Source: Stenotrophomonas panacihumi
GTDB lineage: Bacteria > Pseudomonadota > Gammaproteobacteria > Xanthomonadales > Xanthomonadaceae
Assembly (NCBI RefSeq): GCF_001431645.1
Contig: NZ_LLXU01000076.1
Span: forward strand, 85,531 to 149,530
Direction: 5' to 3'
Length of the DNA stretch: 64,000 nucleotides
Positions 1 to 9,358 of the stretch are shown here, piece by piece. Every line of letters starts with the position of its first letter. Position 1 is the stretch's first letter. The translations under genes and the position numbers were made by a program. The notes beneath the pieces were generated by a model that was not told the DNA's origin, searched no databases, and saw nothing but the letters and a program-made list of their open reading frames with translations.

Positions 1-2874
1 ATCATCGAAGTGGTCAACGCCGAGGACATCGGCAAGTTCCCCGACAAGAACGTCGCCGACGCGCTGCAGCGCGTGCCCGGCGTGATCGTCAGCCGCGACG
101 GTGGCGAAGGCAAGAACGTCAGCGTGCGCGGCCTGTCGCCGGAGCTGACGCTGACCGAATTGAACGGCAATTACATCGCCTCGGCCGAATCCAACGGCGA
201 CCCGACCCGCTCGTTCAACTACACCCTGCTGCCCTCGAACATGCTGTCCAGCGCCGAGCTGTTCAAGACGCCGGAAGCGCGCATCGACGAAGGCGGCGTC
301 GGCGGCACCGTGATCCTGCACACGCGCCGCCCGCTGGAGATGGAATCCAACACCGGCTTCGTCTCCGCCGAAGGCACCTACGCCGATACCACCCGCAAGA
401 CCGACGGCCAGTTCGCCGGCTCCTACGCCTGGCACGACAAGGACGACCGCTTCGGCGTGTTCGTCGGCTACACCCAGCAGAAGCGCACCATCCGCACGCT
501 GGGCACCAGCACCGAGAACTGGCAGTGGTATGGCCGCGACGAAGGCGGCACCGCGGTGGACGTCAACGGCAACCCGTCCGACTTCAACTCCAACTGGTGG
601 GGCGGCACCGGCTTCTGGGACCAGAACGGCAACTACTACACCGGCTTCATGATGCCGACCTCGGTCAACGCGGAGGTCAAGGAAGAAGAGCGCGACCGCA
701 AGGGCGGCCAGATCACCTTCCAGTTCAAGCCGACCGACAACCTGACCCTGACGGCGAACTACTTCCGCTTCGACCTCTCGCAGGATTCGGAGACCAACTC
801 GCTGAAGATCCCGGAATGGAGCATCGCCCGCTACTACGGCGACGGCAACTGGCCGGGTGGGCGCATGCTCGACGGCCTGACCATGGACCCCAGCGGCACC
901 ATCGTCACCGGCGCCGACTACAGCGTGCATCCGGGCAAGACCTACTACTGCAGCGAAGCGCAGGCCGCCGCCGCCGGCATGGCCCCGGGCGGCTGGGGTT
1001 CGGATGACTGCACGATGCCGACGCCGCAGCTCACCGGCAGCTACAACGTCGAGATGGCGCGCTCGCAGGCGTTCGACCTGGAAGCCGAATGGCGCGGCGA
1101 ATCGGTGGACGTCACCACCAAGATCGGCCGCACCTGGGCGTCGGGTGGCCCGTCGCTGCAGTTCGCGGTGCCGATCAAGCCGCGCCGCCAGAACGCCGAC
1201 GGCAGCTGGACGCTGGGCAACTACGCCAGCGCCTGGGACCTGAGCGGCACGCCGACGATGACCTTCTCGCCGGAACTGATGCAGAACCTCAGCAACGGCA
1301 TCCTGCAGGTCGACCTCGGCTCGACCGGCTCGTCGTGGACGCGCAACACCACCGAGCAGAAGTTCGCCCAGATCGATACGACCTGGCACACCGACATGAA
1401 CTTCCTGGACTCGATCCAGTTCGGCCTGAAGGCGCGTGACGGCGGCATCCACCGCAACACCGGCAACAGCTACTGGGTGTGCCCGGGCACCGATCCGTCC
1501 GATTACGAGAACCGCTTCTGGAACGGCCGCTGCAACGACCTGGCCAGCCAGTTCTCGCCTGACCTGCTGAAGTCGGTGGGCAACCTCACCGGCGGCTTCA
1601 ATGCCAGCGCGTTCCCGGCGATCAACTTCCCGGCCTACATCAACTATCTCAACCAGACGTACGGGGAGATGCAGACCCGCAACGAAGACAACTTCGTCTA
1701 CAACGTCGACGAGAAGATCTACTCCACCTATCTGCAGGCCAACTTCCACACCGAGCGCCTGCGCGGCAATGTCGGCGTGCGCGTGGCCAGCACCCGCCAG
1801 CACGCCGATTCGACGGACAAGATCACCTCCTACAACGATTACTTCTTCGACGGCCCGGACGGCAGCCCCCTGCCCTGCCAGCAGGGCGCCGCGGCGCCCG
1901 GCGGCGCGCCGGCCGACACGTACTGCGGCACCGAGGGCTTCTGGCGCCTGTCCGACAGCGTGCAGCGCCAGGAATCGTTCGCCGTCAGCGCGCTCGACCG
2001 CACCTACACCGACGTGCTGCCGAGCCTCAATCTCGCCTACGACCTGACCGAGAACCTCGTGCTGCGCGGCGCCGCCTCCAAGGTGATCGCCCGCCCGAGC
2101 TACGACAGCATCGCCGCGCCCGGCAGCCTGGAGTACTACAGCGAGGAATACGTCAACGACCGCCGCCTGACCGGTGGCGCCGGCGAACTGGGCTGGTACG
2201 GTTCGGGCAGCAACAAGAACCTGCAGCCGTACAAGGCCGACCAGTACGACCTCGGCGTGGAGTGGTACTTCCAGCCGGGTTCGGTGCTGGGCGTGGCGCT
2301 GTTCCGCAAGGACGTCAGCAACTTCACCGTGCCGGTGATCGCCGACGTCAACATGGTCGTCAACGGCGAAACCGTGACCGTGCAGAACTACTCGACGGAA
2401 GCCGGCGGCCGCGACGCGGTCTCGCAGGGCGTCGAACTGTATGCGCAGCACACGCTGCCCTTCGGCCTGGGCTTCCAGGCCAACTACACCTACAACGACA
2501 CCAACGAAGCGGCCATCACCCTCGAGGACGGCACCTCGCTCGGCGAGTCGCCGCTGGTGGGCAGCGCGAAGAACCAGGCCAACTTCACCGTGTTCTACGA
2601 GAACCAGAAGCTGTTGCTGCGGGCTTCGTACAATCGCCGCGGTGAAGTGGTCCAGGGCCTGGTCAACGGCCTGAACGTATACGATGAGCCGTACCAGCAG
2701 ATCGACTTGAATGCCGCGTACAACTTCACGCCGGCGCTCAGCCTGACGGCTTCGGTGCTGAACCTGACCGAGGAAGAGACCCGCTCGCACCTGGGCAACG
2801 ACACCAAGGCCCGTTTCTACACCAACAGCTACGCAGGTCGCGTCATGTACCTCGGCATGACCTGGAAGTTCTGA
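1..2874 (+). CDS. TonB-dependent receptor, 5' end outside window
   Basis: This is the 3' part of a TonB-dependent outer-membrane receptor; the open frame is already running at base 1, so signal peptide and TonB box lie outside the window. The first visible residues are the end of the plug domain (IIEVVNAEDIGKFPDKN, then an ALQRVPGV segment and SVRGLSPE), followed by the GGVGGTV region that closes the plug. The remaining roughly 850 residues alternate aromatic and polar residues in beta-barrel fashion and end in MTWKF, with the C-terminal phenylalanine typical of outer-membrane barrels. A beta-mannosidase follows, so uptake of a mannose-containing glycan is an inference. Stacked hairpins after the stop suggest transcription usually ends here. 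Confidence 0.93.
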   Translation: MIEVVNAEDIGKFPDKNVADALQRVPGVIVSRDGGEGKNVSVRGLSPELTLTELNGNYIASAESNGDPTRSFNYTLLPSNMLSSAELFKTPEARIDEGGVGGTVILHTRRPLEMESNTGFVSAEGTYADTTRKTDGQFAGSYAWHDKDDRFGVFVGYTQQKRTIRTLGTSTENWQWYGRDEGGTAVDVNGNPSDFNSNWWGGTGFWDQNGNYYTGFMMPTSVNAEVKEEERDRKGGQITFQFKPTDNLTLTANYFRFDLSQDSETNSLKIPEWSIARYYGDGNWPGGRMLDGLTMDPSGTIVTGADYSVHPGKTYYCSEAQAAAAGMAPGGWGSDDCTMPTPQLTGSYNVEMARSQAFDLEAEWRGESVDVTTKIGRTWASGGPSLQFAVPIKPRRQNADGSWTLGNYASAWDLSGTPTMTFSPELMQNLSNGILQVDLGSTGSSWTRNTTEQKFAQIDTTWHTDMNFLDSIQFGLKARDGGIHRNTGNSYWVCPGTDPSDYENRFWNGRCNDLASQFSPDLLKSVGNLTGGFNASAFPAINFPAYINYLNQTYGEMQTRNEDNFVYNVDEKIYSTYLQANFHTERLRGNVGVRVASTRQHADSTDKITSYNDYFFDGPDGSPLPCQQGAAAPGGAPADTYCGTEGFWRLSDSVQRQESFAVSALDRTYTDVLPSLNLAYDLTENLVLRGAASKVIARPSYDSIAAPGSLEYYSEEYVNDRRLTGGAGELGWYGSGSNKNLQPYKADQYDLGVEWYFQPGSVLGVALFRKDVSNFTVPVIADVNMVVNGETVTVQNYSTEAGGRDAVSQGVELYAQHTLPFGLGFQANYTYNDTNEAAITLEDGTSLGESPLVGSAKNQANFTVFYENQKLLLRASYNRRGEVVQGLVNGLNVYDEPYQQIDLNAAYNFTPALSLTASVLNLTEEETRSHLGNDTKARFYTNSYAGRVMYLGMTWKF

Positions 2875-2887
2875 TCCGACCCTCCTC

Positions 2888-2918
2888 CCTCCCCGCGCCG
2901 CCAGGCCGGGGAGGTTTT
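2888..2918 (+). terminator. Intrinsic terminator after the TonB receptor
   Basis: A perfect 8-bp stem (CCTCCCCG / CGGGGAGG) with an 11-nt loop is followed directly by TTTT. It begins 14 bases after the receptor stop codon. Confidence 0.7.
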
Positions 2919-2920
2919 CA

Positions 2921-2959
2921 CGGCAGTGGCCCTCCTCCCCGGGCCACTGCCGTCTTCTT
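2921..2959 (+). terminator. Second stem-loop before the mannosidase
   Basis: A perfect 10-bp stem (CGGCAGTGGC / GCCACTGCCG, 12-nt loop) is followed by TCTTCTT. It ends only a few bases before the mannosidase start and may act as a second terminator, or as a leader structure that controls read-through or translation of the mannosidase. Confidence 0.5.
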
Positions 2960-2965
2960 GCCGGG

Positions 2966-5638
2966 ATGACCATGAGAACCCACGCGCTGCTGCGGAACCT
3001 GCTGTGCACTGTCCTCGTGGCGATGTGCTGCGATGCCGCGCTGGCGCAGGCCTTCAGCGAAACCCGGGTCGATACCGGCTGGCAGTTCCGCCAGCGCCCG
3101 GACAGTCCGCAAGCCGCCGCGCATCCGCGCACGCTGCCGTGGCAAGCGGCCACCGTACCGGGCACCGTGCATACCGATCTGTTCGCGCGCGGGTTGATTC
3201 CCGATCCCTACGTGGGCGCGGCCGAGGCCGGCCTGCAGTGGATCGGCCTGTCCGACTGGGAATACCGCACCACCTTCGACGTATCGCCCCAGACGCTGGG
3301 CAATGCGCGCAGCGACCTGGTCTTCGAAGGCCTGGACACCTTCGCCGAGGTCTTCGTCAATGGCGAGAAGCTGCTCAACGCCGACAATTTCTTCCGTACC
3401 TGGCGGGTGCCGGTACAGGGCAAGCTGCGCGCGCATGGCAACGAGCTGCGCGTGGTCCTGCATTCGCCGATCAACCGCCTGCTCCCGCAGGTGCAGGCCA
3501 TGCCGGTGAAGATCGCCGGCAACTACCCCTCCCCCTACGGCGACGAGCCGACCGACGCGTTGACCGGCAACTTCGTGCGCAAGCCCGGCTTCCACTACGG
3601 TTGGGACTGGGGCCCGCGCTATGTCACCGCCGGCGTGTGGCGGCCGGTGAAACTGCAGAGCTGGGACGCGGTACGCATCGACGACGTGCAGCTGCGCCAG
3701 GCGCAGGTGACCGAAGCGCACGCCTTGCTCGATGTCCGCGTCCGCGTGGACGCCGTGCGTGCCGGCGAGTACGACCTGCGCGTCTGGCAGACCGCGCCGG
3801 ACGGCAAGCGCACGCAGGTTGCGCAGCGCCACGCGGCGTTGAAGGCCGTCGATGGCGAGGTCGTCTCGCTGCCGGTCACGGTCGACCGGCCGCAGCGCTG
3901 GTACCCGAACGGCTATGGCGCGCAGGCGCTGTACCGCTACGACGTCGAAGTGCGCCAGGGCGGCAAGACGCTGGCGCAGGCCAGCAAGCGCACCGGCTTG
4001 CGCAGCGTGGAACTGCGCACCGATCCGGACGCGCAAGGCGCGACCTTCCATTTCGTCGTCAACGGCATCCCGGTATTCGCCAAGGGCGCCAACTACATTC
4101 CCTTCGACCTGTTCGCGCCGCGCGTGGGCGATGCGCAGCTGCGGCGCGTGCTGCAATCCGCGGTCGATGCGAACATGAACATGATTCGCGGCTGGGGCGG
4201 CGGCATCTACGAGAGCGACCACTTCTACGACCTGGCCGACGAGCTGGGCCTGATGGTCTGGCAGGACTTCATGTTCGGCGGCGGCATGCAGCCGGCCTAC
4301 GACAAGGCGTTCCGCGACAACGTGGTCGCCGAGGCGCGCGACAACGTGCGGCGCCTGCGCGACCACCCGAGCATCGTGTTGTGGTGTGGCAACAACGAGG
4401 AAGAGATCGCCTGGAAATACTGGGGCGGTGCCGACCATGGCACGTCACTGCGGGCGCGCGATCCTGCATTCGCCCGGAAGGTCTGGGACGGCTACGTGCA
4501 GCTGTTCGGCCATGACCTGCGCGAGGTCGTCGAGCAGGAAGGCGGCGGCATCCGCTATTGGGCGAGCTCGCCCAGCAACGACCTGGCCGAGGTGGCGAAC
4601 ACGCCGGCCGCGGGCGACATGCACTACTGGGAGGTCTGGGGAAACCCGGCGCATCCGCCGGTCAAATACCTGGAGATCACGCCGCGCTTCATGTCCGAGT
4701 ACGGCCTGCAGGCCTGGCCCGCCCAGCGCACCGTGGACGCCTTCGCCCCGCGCGCGGACCAGGGCGTGGCCACGCCGGTGATCGAAGCGCACCAGAAGTT
4801 CATGGCCGGCAAGGGCAACGAGCGGCTGATGCATTACGTGGAGATGGAGTTCGGCACGCCGAAGGACTTCCCGGATTTCATCTACCTCAGCCAGGCCATG
4901 CAGGCCGAGGGCATCGAGCTGGCCGCCCTGCACCACCGCGCCAGCCGCCCGTACACGATGGGCTCGCTGTACTGGCAGCTCAACGACGTGTGGCCGGGCG
5001 CCTCGTGGTCGAGCATCGACTGGTTCGGGCGCTGGAAGGCGCTGCAGTTCCATGCGCGCCGCTTCTTCGCCCCGGTGGCGGTGGCCGCGCTGCGCGATGC
5101 GCAGGGCCACACCGAGGTCAGCGCGCTCAACGATCGCACGGAGGCCCGCAGCGGCGAGCTGCGCCTGCGGGTGATGTCGCTGTCGGGCCAGCCGTTGCGC
5201 GACGAACGCAAGCCGGTGCAGCTGGCGCCGTTGTCCGCGACGAAGATCGCAAGCTACACCGATGCGGAACTGCTCGGCGAGGCCGATCCACGCGCGACGG
5301 TCGCGGTGTTCGAGCTGACGGTGGCGGGCGAGCCGGTCTCGCGTAGCGTCGTGTATTTCAGCGCGGCGAAGGACATCGCATGGCCCGATCCCGGCTTGCG
5401 CGGCACGCTGCGCCGGGACGGCGACGGCTATGCGCTGGACGTGAGCACCCGCTCCCTCGCGCGTGCGACGTGGATCGACTTCGGCGAACTCGACGCCGAG
5501 TTGTCCGACAACGCGCTGACGCTGCTTCCCGGCGAAACCGTGACCGTGCGGGTGCGCAGCACCGCCTCGCTGGAAGCGCTGCGCGACGCCCTGCACCTGC
5601 GCTCGCTGGCCGATGCGGTGCAGCCGCCCTCGCGTTGA
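2966..5638 (+). CDS. Beta-mannosidase, glycoside hydrolase family 2
   Basis: A secreted, probably periplasmic, exo-acting beta-mannosidase of about 890 residues, usual for family GH2. An N-terminal signal peptide ends near DAALAQA. A sugar-binding jelly-roll domain follows (about residues 30-210), then immunoglobulin-like domains and the TIM barrel from about residue 340. The barrel has IRGWGGGIYE, the acid/base glutamate in WCGNNEEE (Glu478) and the probable nucleophile in SEYGLQAW (Glu578). WYPNGYG is also typical of GH2 mannosidases. A second ATG two codons downstream (2972) could be the true start; neither has a strong ribosome site. With the preceding receptor it probably forms a locus for import and trimming of mannose-containing glycans. 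Confidence 0.9.
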   Translation: MTMRTHALLRNLLCTVLVAMCCDAALAQAFSETRVDTGWQFRQRPDSPQAAAHPRTLPWQAATVPGTVHTDLFARGLIPDPYVGAAEAGLQWIGLSDWEYRTTFDVSPQTLGNARSDLVFEGLDTFAEVFVNGEKLLNADNFFRTWRVPVQGKLRAHGNELRVVLHSPINRLLPQVQAMPVKIAGNYPSPYGDEPTDALTGNFVRKPGFHYGWDWGPRYVTAGVWRPVKLQSWDAVRIDDVQLRQAQVTEAHALLDVRVRVDAVRAGEYDLRVWQTAPDGKRTQVAQRHAALKAVDGEVVSLPVTVDRPQRWYPNGYGAQALYRYDVEVRQGGKTLAQASKRTGLRSVELRTDPDAQGATFHFVVNGIPVFAKGANYIPFDLFAPRVGDAQLRRVLQSAVDANMNMIRGWGGGIYESDHFYDLADELGLMVWQDFMFGGGMQPAYDKAFRDNVVAEARDNVRRLRDHPSIVLWCGNNEEEIAWKYWGGADHGTSLRARDPAFARKVWDGYVQLFGHDLREVVEQEGGGIRYWASSPSNDLAEVANTPAAGDMHYWEVWGNPAHPPVKYLEITPRFMSEYGLQAWPAQRTVDAFAPRADQGVATPVIEAHQKFMAGKGNERLMHYVEMEFGTPKDFPDFIYLSQAMQAEGIELAALHHRASRPYTMGSLYWQLNDVWPGASWSSIDWFGRWKALQFHARRFFAPVAVAALRDAQGHTEVSALNDRTEARSGELRLRVMSLSGQPLRDERKPVQLAPLSATKIASYTDAELLGEADPRATVAVFELTVAGEPVSRSVVYFSAAKDIAWPDPGLRGTLRRDGDGYALDVSTRSLARATWIDFGELDAELSDNALTLLPGETVTVRVRSTASLEALRDALHLRSLADAVQPPSR

Positions 5639-5659
5639 GGGTGCCCGGCGGTTCGTGCC

Positions 5660-6349
5660 TCAGAGTTTGACGAACCGCTGGATCTTCCGCGCCAGCCAGC
5701 CACTGAACACCAGCGGCGCATCCAGCGCGGACACGCAGATGCAGGGCACGCCCGGCGCGGTCACGGGCTGGTGCTCCACGTCCTGGTCCAGGTCGGCCAC
5801 GTCCCCGGGTGCGAACAGCCCGAGCGAATCGTTGTAGGCGCCTTGCAGGATGTGCGTCAGCTCGCTGCGGCCATGGCTGTGCATCGGCAACGACTTGCCC
5901 GGCGCGATCCGCAGCATGATCAGCGATGGCATGTCCGCCGCGCGCAGGCAATGCACGCCCGGCGCCATCCAGCGCCAGCGCAGGGCGCGGTAGGAGCTGC
6001 CGAAGTAAGGCTGCAGCGCGTGCGGCAGGCGGTCCGCATCGGGTGCGACGGGTGCCGGCGAGGTCTCGCGCCGGGGATGCGGCGTGGCGATGGTCTCGGC
6101 CGGGTCGTCCTGCGACCCGAGCCGGGCCAGCATCTGTGCGCGCAACGCGTCGCGGCGTGCCTGCGGCAGGGGGTCGTTGTGCGCCTGGTCGAGCAGCGCC
6201 GCGCCGAAGCCTTCGGCCTCGCGCGCCGCGCGGCGGCAGTGCGCGCATTGTTCCAGGTGCGCGCTGGCGACAATCGCCATCGCGGGCGCCAGGGCGCCGG
6301 CCGCATAGCCGATGAGCGTGGATTCGTGCAGGTGGTGGCGGGGATTCAT
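5660..6349 (-). CDS. chrR: ChrR-type anti-sigma factor with cupin domain
   Basis: A 229-residue cytoplasmic zinc anti-sigma factor. The N-terminal anti-sigma domain carries the zinc motif H-x3-C-x2-C (HLEQCAHC). The C-terminal cupin domain keeps the second metal site as H-x-H-x3-E (HSHGRSE) plus a later histidine (VEHQP). In Rhodobacter sphaeroides ChrR the cupin half is needed to release the sigma factor on singlet oxygen or organic hydroperoxide stress. Its ATG overlaps the stop of the upstream sigma-factor gene by four bases, so the two are translationally coupled. The divergent lipid operon is the kind of target expected for this family. The role in singlet-oxygen sensing here is inferred from family and context. 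Confidence 0.88.
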   Translation of the reverse strand: MNPRHHLHESTLIGYAAGALAPAMAIVASAHLEQCAHCRRAAREAEGFGAALLDQAHNDPLPQARRDALRAQMLARLGSQDDPAETIATPHPRRETSPAPVAPDADRLPHALQPYFGSSYRALRWRWMAPGVHCLRAADMPSLIMLRIAPGKSLPMHSHGRSELTHILQGAYNDSLGLFAPGDVADLDQDVEHQPVTAPGVPCICVSALDAPLVFSGWLARKIQRFVKL

Positions 6350-6918
6350 GCGCCCCCTCCCACCTTGGACTGCAGGTGCAGGAACGCCCGCCGCAAATGC
6401 GACTTCACCGTCCCCAGCGGCATCCCGAGTGCCTGCGCGATGTCGCCGTGGCTCTTGGCTTCGAAGTACGACATGCGCACCAGCCGCGCCTGGATCGCCG
6501 GCAGCTCGTGGATGCGCTGGCGTATCCGCGCATGGTCGGCGAACTGTTCGGCGGTGCCGCCGGGCGTGGGGTCTTCCATCGCCGCCTGCTCGACGACCTC
6601 CTGCGCATGCTGCCAGGCCCGCTCGCGGCGGATGCGGTCGATATGCAGGTTGCGCGCGATGCGGTACAGCCAGGTGCTGAGCACGCTGCGCGCCGGGTCG
6701 AAGCGGTCGGCGTGCTGCCACAGTCGCAGCAGGCACTCCTGCGCAAGGTCCTCGGCGGTCGCCTCGCCCGCGCCGAGCCCGCGCAGGTACACGCACAGGC
6801 GCGGCATGAAGTGGTCGTAGATGCGCATGAAGCCTTCGCGGTCGCGCAGGCGCGCCACGGCCTCCATGTCCTGGGCCCAGTCCTTCGGCTCGTTGGTCGG
6901 CTGGGCGGCGCTGGACAT
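6346..6918 (-). CDS. rpoE: ECF RNA polymerase sigma factor, RpoE partner of ChrR
   Basis: A 190-residue extracytoplasmic-function sigma factor with region 2 (DLAQECLLRLWQ and the STWLYRIARNLHIDRIRR segment) and region 4 helix-turn-helix (HGDIAQALGMPLGTVKSHLRR). The start at 6918 was chosen because GGCGAG precedes it and homology-like sequence begins there; the frame stays open further upstream without sigma-like sequence. It is co-transcribed with the ChrR-type anti-sigma gene by a four-base overlap. It probably directs transcription of itself and of the divergent desaturase/methyltransferase operon from the paired elements at 7011-7038 and 7060-7087. Confidence 0.9.
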   Translation of the reverse strand: MSSAAQPTNEPKDWAQDMEAVARLRDREGFMRIYDHFMPRLCVYLRGLGAGEATAEDLAQECLLRLWQHADRFDPARSVLSTWLYRIARNLHIDRIRRERAWQHAQEVVEQAAMEDPTPGGTAEQFADHARIRQRIHELPAIQARLVRMSYFEAKSHGDIAQALGMPLGTVKSHLRRAFLHLQSKVGGGA

Positions 6919-7010
6919 GATTCTCGCCGCCTCGAAGGCGGAGTGCGCGGAAGGGCCAGGTGGACGGTACATCGGGCGTCGGTTCGATTGGCGTGAAGGT
7001 TCTCCTCCTT

Positions 7011-7038
7011 CTACGTACGACGCCGCCGCTTGGATGCA
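7011..7038 (-). promoter_or_regulatory. Candidate ECF promoter for the sigma/anti-sigma genes
   Basis: On the minus strand TGCATCC (7038-7032) is followed after exactly 15 bases by ACGTAG (7016-7011). The core TGCATCC-N16-CGTA is the same as in the divergent element at 7060-7087. It lies about 93 bases before the sigma-factor start. The duplicated spacing suggests both are read by the same sigma factor (autoregulation); no transcript data support this. Confidence 0.55.
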
Positions 7039-7059
7039 AGGGCGGATTCGCCGAAGCCG

Positions 7060-7087
7060 TGCATCCGTTTGCCGCTCCCGTGCGTAC
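7060..7087 (+). promoter_or_regulatory. Candidate ECF promoter for the lipid operon
   Basis: TGCATCC (7060-7066) is followed after 15 bases by GCGTAC (7082-7087), giving TGCATCC-N16-CGTA, identical in core and spacing to the minus-strand element at 7011-7038. It would place the transcript start about 20-25 bases before the desaturase ATG at 7118. Confidence 0.55.
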
Positions 7088-7117
7088 AACACACCATAGC
7101 CTGCAGAGATCCGTGCC

Positions 7118-8074
7118 ATGGCCCGACCATCCGCCGCTGTACCCGCCCCGCGCTGGCGCCTGCCGGCCGCCGTGCGGCGCTGGTTCGACACCGAGGCCGG
7201 CGCGCAGGTCGCCGACCCCGCCGACGCCCGGCGCATCGCCTGGCTGCGCGCCGTGCCCTTCATCGGCATGCACCTGGCCTGCCTGGGCGCGCTGTGGACG
7301 GGCGTGTCGTGGGTGGCCGTGATCGTGGCGGTGCTGCTGTACGCCGTGCGCATGTTCGCCATTACGGCGTTCTACCACCGCTATTTCTCCCATCGCACCT
7401 TCGAGGCCTCGCGCGGCGTGCAGTTCGTGTTCGCGGTGATCGGCGCGGCCAGCGTGCAGCGCGGCCCGTTGTGGTGGGCGGCGCACCATCGCACGCATCA
7501 TCGCCATGCCGACCAGGCGGAAGATCCGCATTCGCCGCGCACGCAGGGCTTCTGGCGCAGCCACATGGGCTGGTTCCTGACCCGCGCGGCGTTCGCCACG
7601 GACTGGGGCCGGATCCCGGACCTGGTGAAGTATCCGGAGCTGCGCTGGCTCGACCGCTTCGACCTGGTCGTGCCGGTGGCGCTCGCCGCCGGGCTGTACC
7701 TGCTCGGCAGCGTGCTGGAAGCGACGGCGCCCGGGCTGCACACCAATGGCCCGCAGATGCTGGTGTGGGGCTTCTTCATCTCCACGGTGGTGCTGTTCCA
7801 TGCCACCGTCACGATCAACTCGCTGGCGCATCGTTTCGGACGCCGCCGCTTCCCTACCCGCGATGACAGCCGCAACAACTTCTGGCTCGCGCTGCTCACC
7901 TTCGGCGAGGGCTGGCACAACAACCACCACTTCTTCCCCGGCACCGCCCGGCAGGGCTTTCGCTGGTGGGAAGTCGACCTGACCTGGTACGGCCTGCGCG
8001 CGATGGCGGCGTTGGGGCTGGTGCGCGGGCTCAAACCGGTGCCCGCCTGGGTGCTGGCCAAGGCGGAGCGCTGA
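7118..8074 (+). CDS. Membrane fatty acid desaturase (acyl-CoA delta-9 type)
   Basis: A 318-residue integral membrane di-iron desaturase of the stearoyl-CoA/OLE1-like family. The three histidine boxes are visible: HRYFSH, HHRTHH and the C-terminal HNNHH (in WHNNHHFFP). Hydrophobic pairs near residues 45-80 and 185-215 flank the boxes. It would introduce a cis double bond into acyl chains, supplying substrate for the two CFA-type methyltransferases downstream. First gene of a seven-gene operon; three bases separate it from the next start. Expected to be induced with the ChrR regulon. Confidence 0.9.
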   Translation: MARPSAAVPAPRWRLPAAVRRWFDTEAGAQVADPADARRIAWLRAVPFIGMHLACLGALWTGVSWVAVIVAVLLYAVRMFAITAFYHRYFSHRTFEASRGVQFVFAVIGAASVQRGPLWWAAHHRTHHRHADQAEDPHSPRTQGFWRSHMGWFLTRAAFATDWGRIPDLVKYPELRWLDRFDLVVPVALAAGLYLLGSVLEATAPGLHTNGPQMLVWGFFISTVVLFHATVTINSLAHRFGRRRFPTRDDSRNNFWLALLTFGEGWHNNHHFFPGTARQGFRWWEVDLTWYGLRAMAALGLVRGLKPVPAWVLAKAER

Positions 8075-8077
8075 GCC

Positions 8078-9358
8078 ATGCGCATCGCGGTCATCGGTTC
8101 GGGCATCGCGGGGCTGGCCAGCGCGTGGTGGCTGCAGCGCAACCACGAGGTCACGCTGATGGAGGCCAATGACTACCTCGGCGGCCACACCCACACGCAC
8201 CGGGTCGAGATCGACGGCCAGGTGCTCTCGGTGGATACCGGCTTCATCGTGTTCAACCCGCAGCACTATCCGTTGTTGACGGCGTTGTTCGACGAGCTCG
8301 GCGTGGCCAGCCAGCCGACGACCATGAGCTTCTCCGTGCACAGCGAGCGCTCGGGCGTGGAGTACAACGCCACCACGTTCGATACGCTGTTCTGCCAGCG
8401 CCGCAATCTGGTGTCCCCGCGCTTCTGGGGCATGCTCGCCGACCTGCGCCGCTTTTACCGCGACGCCCCTGCCTTGCTGGCGGGGGACGAGGAAGGGCCG
8501 AGCCTGGCCGAGTATGTCCGTGCGCAGGGCTACGGCGAGGCGTTCGTCGAAGAGCACCTGTTCCCCATGGCCAGTGCGCTGTGGTCGGCGCCGGCCGCGG
8601 CAATCGGCGCGTTCCCGGCGCGCTACATGGTGCAGTTCATGGCCAACCACCAGATGTTGCAGGTCAACGCACGGGCGCCGTGGCGCGTGGTGCGGGGCGG
8701 CTCCGCGCGCTATGTGGAGGCGATGCGCCGGCAGTGGCGGGTGGAGACCCGGCTTTCATCGCCGGTCCACCGCATCGAGCGACTGCCGGAGGGTGTGCGC
8801 GTCCATGGCCTGGCCGGCAGCGAGGTCTTCGATGAGGTCGTACTGGCGTGCCACAGCGACCAGGCGCTGGCCCTGCTGGGCGATGCGGATGCGCGCGAGC
8901 GCGAGGTGCTTTCGGCGATCCGCTACCAGCCCAACGAGGTCGTGCTGCACACCGACGAGCGCCTGCTGCCGCGCCACCGCAAGGCGTGGGCGGCCTGGAA
9001 CGCGCATATCCCGCGCGACCCCGCCGATGCCTGCACGGTGAGCTATTGCATGAACCTGCTGCAGGGCCTGCCGACACCCACGCCGCTCATCGCCACGCTC
9101 AACCGCAGCGAGGCGATCGACCCGGCGCGCGTCCTGCGTCGCCTGCGCTACGCGCACCCCATCCACGATGCCGCGATGGTGCGCGCGCAGCGCCGCTGGG
9201 ACGAGATCCAGGGCCATCGCCGCACGTGGTTCGCCGGTGCCTACTGGGGTTGGGGATTCCACGAAGATGGCATCCGCAGTGCACGGCGCGTGGTGGATGC
9301 GATGGCCGCGCGCGGAGAAGAGCGGCTTGCCCCGCCCCGCGAGGTGGCGCCCGCATGA
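8078..9358 (+). CDS. FAD/NAD(P)-binding amine-oxidase-like protein
   Basis: A 426-residue flavoprotein. The N-terminus has a dinucleotide-binding motif ([13 protein letters not shown]) followed by a conserved GGH segment (YLGGHTHTH) and DTGFIVFN, as in the NAD(P)-binding/FAD-dependent amine oxidase family next to DUF1365 and CFA-synthase genes in many proteobacteria. The substrate is unknown; given its neighbours, oxidation or desaturation of a methylated acyl chain is plausible. No signal peptide. Its stop overlaps the next start (ATGA). Confidence 0.85.
   Translation: MRIAVIGSGIAGLASAWWLQRNHEVTLMEANDYLGGHTHTHRVEIDGQVLSVDTGFIVFNPQHYPLLTALFDELGVASQPTTMSFSVHSERSGVEYNATTFDTLFCQRRNLVSPRFWGMLADLRRFYRDAPALLAGDEEGPSLAEYVRAQGYGEAFVEEHLFPMASALWSAPAAAIGAFPARYMVQFMANHQMLQVNARAPWRVVRGGSARYVEAMRRQWRVETRLSSPVHRIERLPEGVRVHGLAGSEVFDEVVLACHSDQALALLGDADAREREVLSAIRYQPNEVVLHTDERLLPRHRKAWAAWNAHIPRDPADACTVSYCMNLLQGLPTPTPLIATLNRSEAIDPARVLRRLRYAHPIHDAAMVRAQRRWDEIQGHRRTWFAGAYWGWGFHEDGIRSARRVVDAMAARGEERLAPPREVAPA

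Noticed and set aside
5660..8650. Very long minus-strand frame spanning ChrR and the opposite strand of the desaturase
   Set aside because: Only the part from 6349 down to 5660 is protein-like; the rest is the shadow of the desaturase, FAD oxidase and sigma genes.
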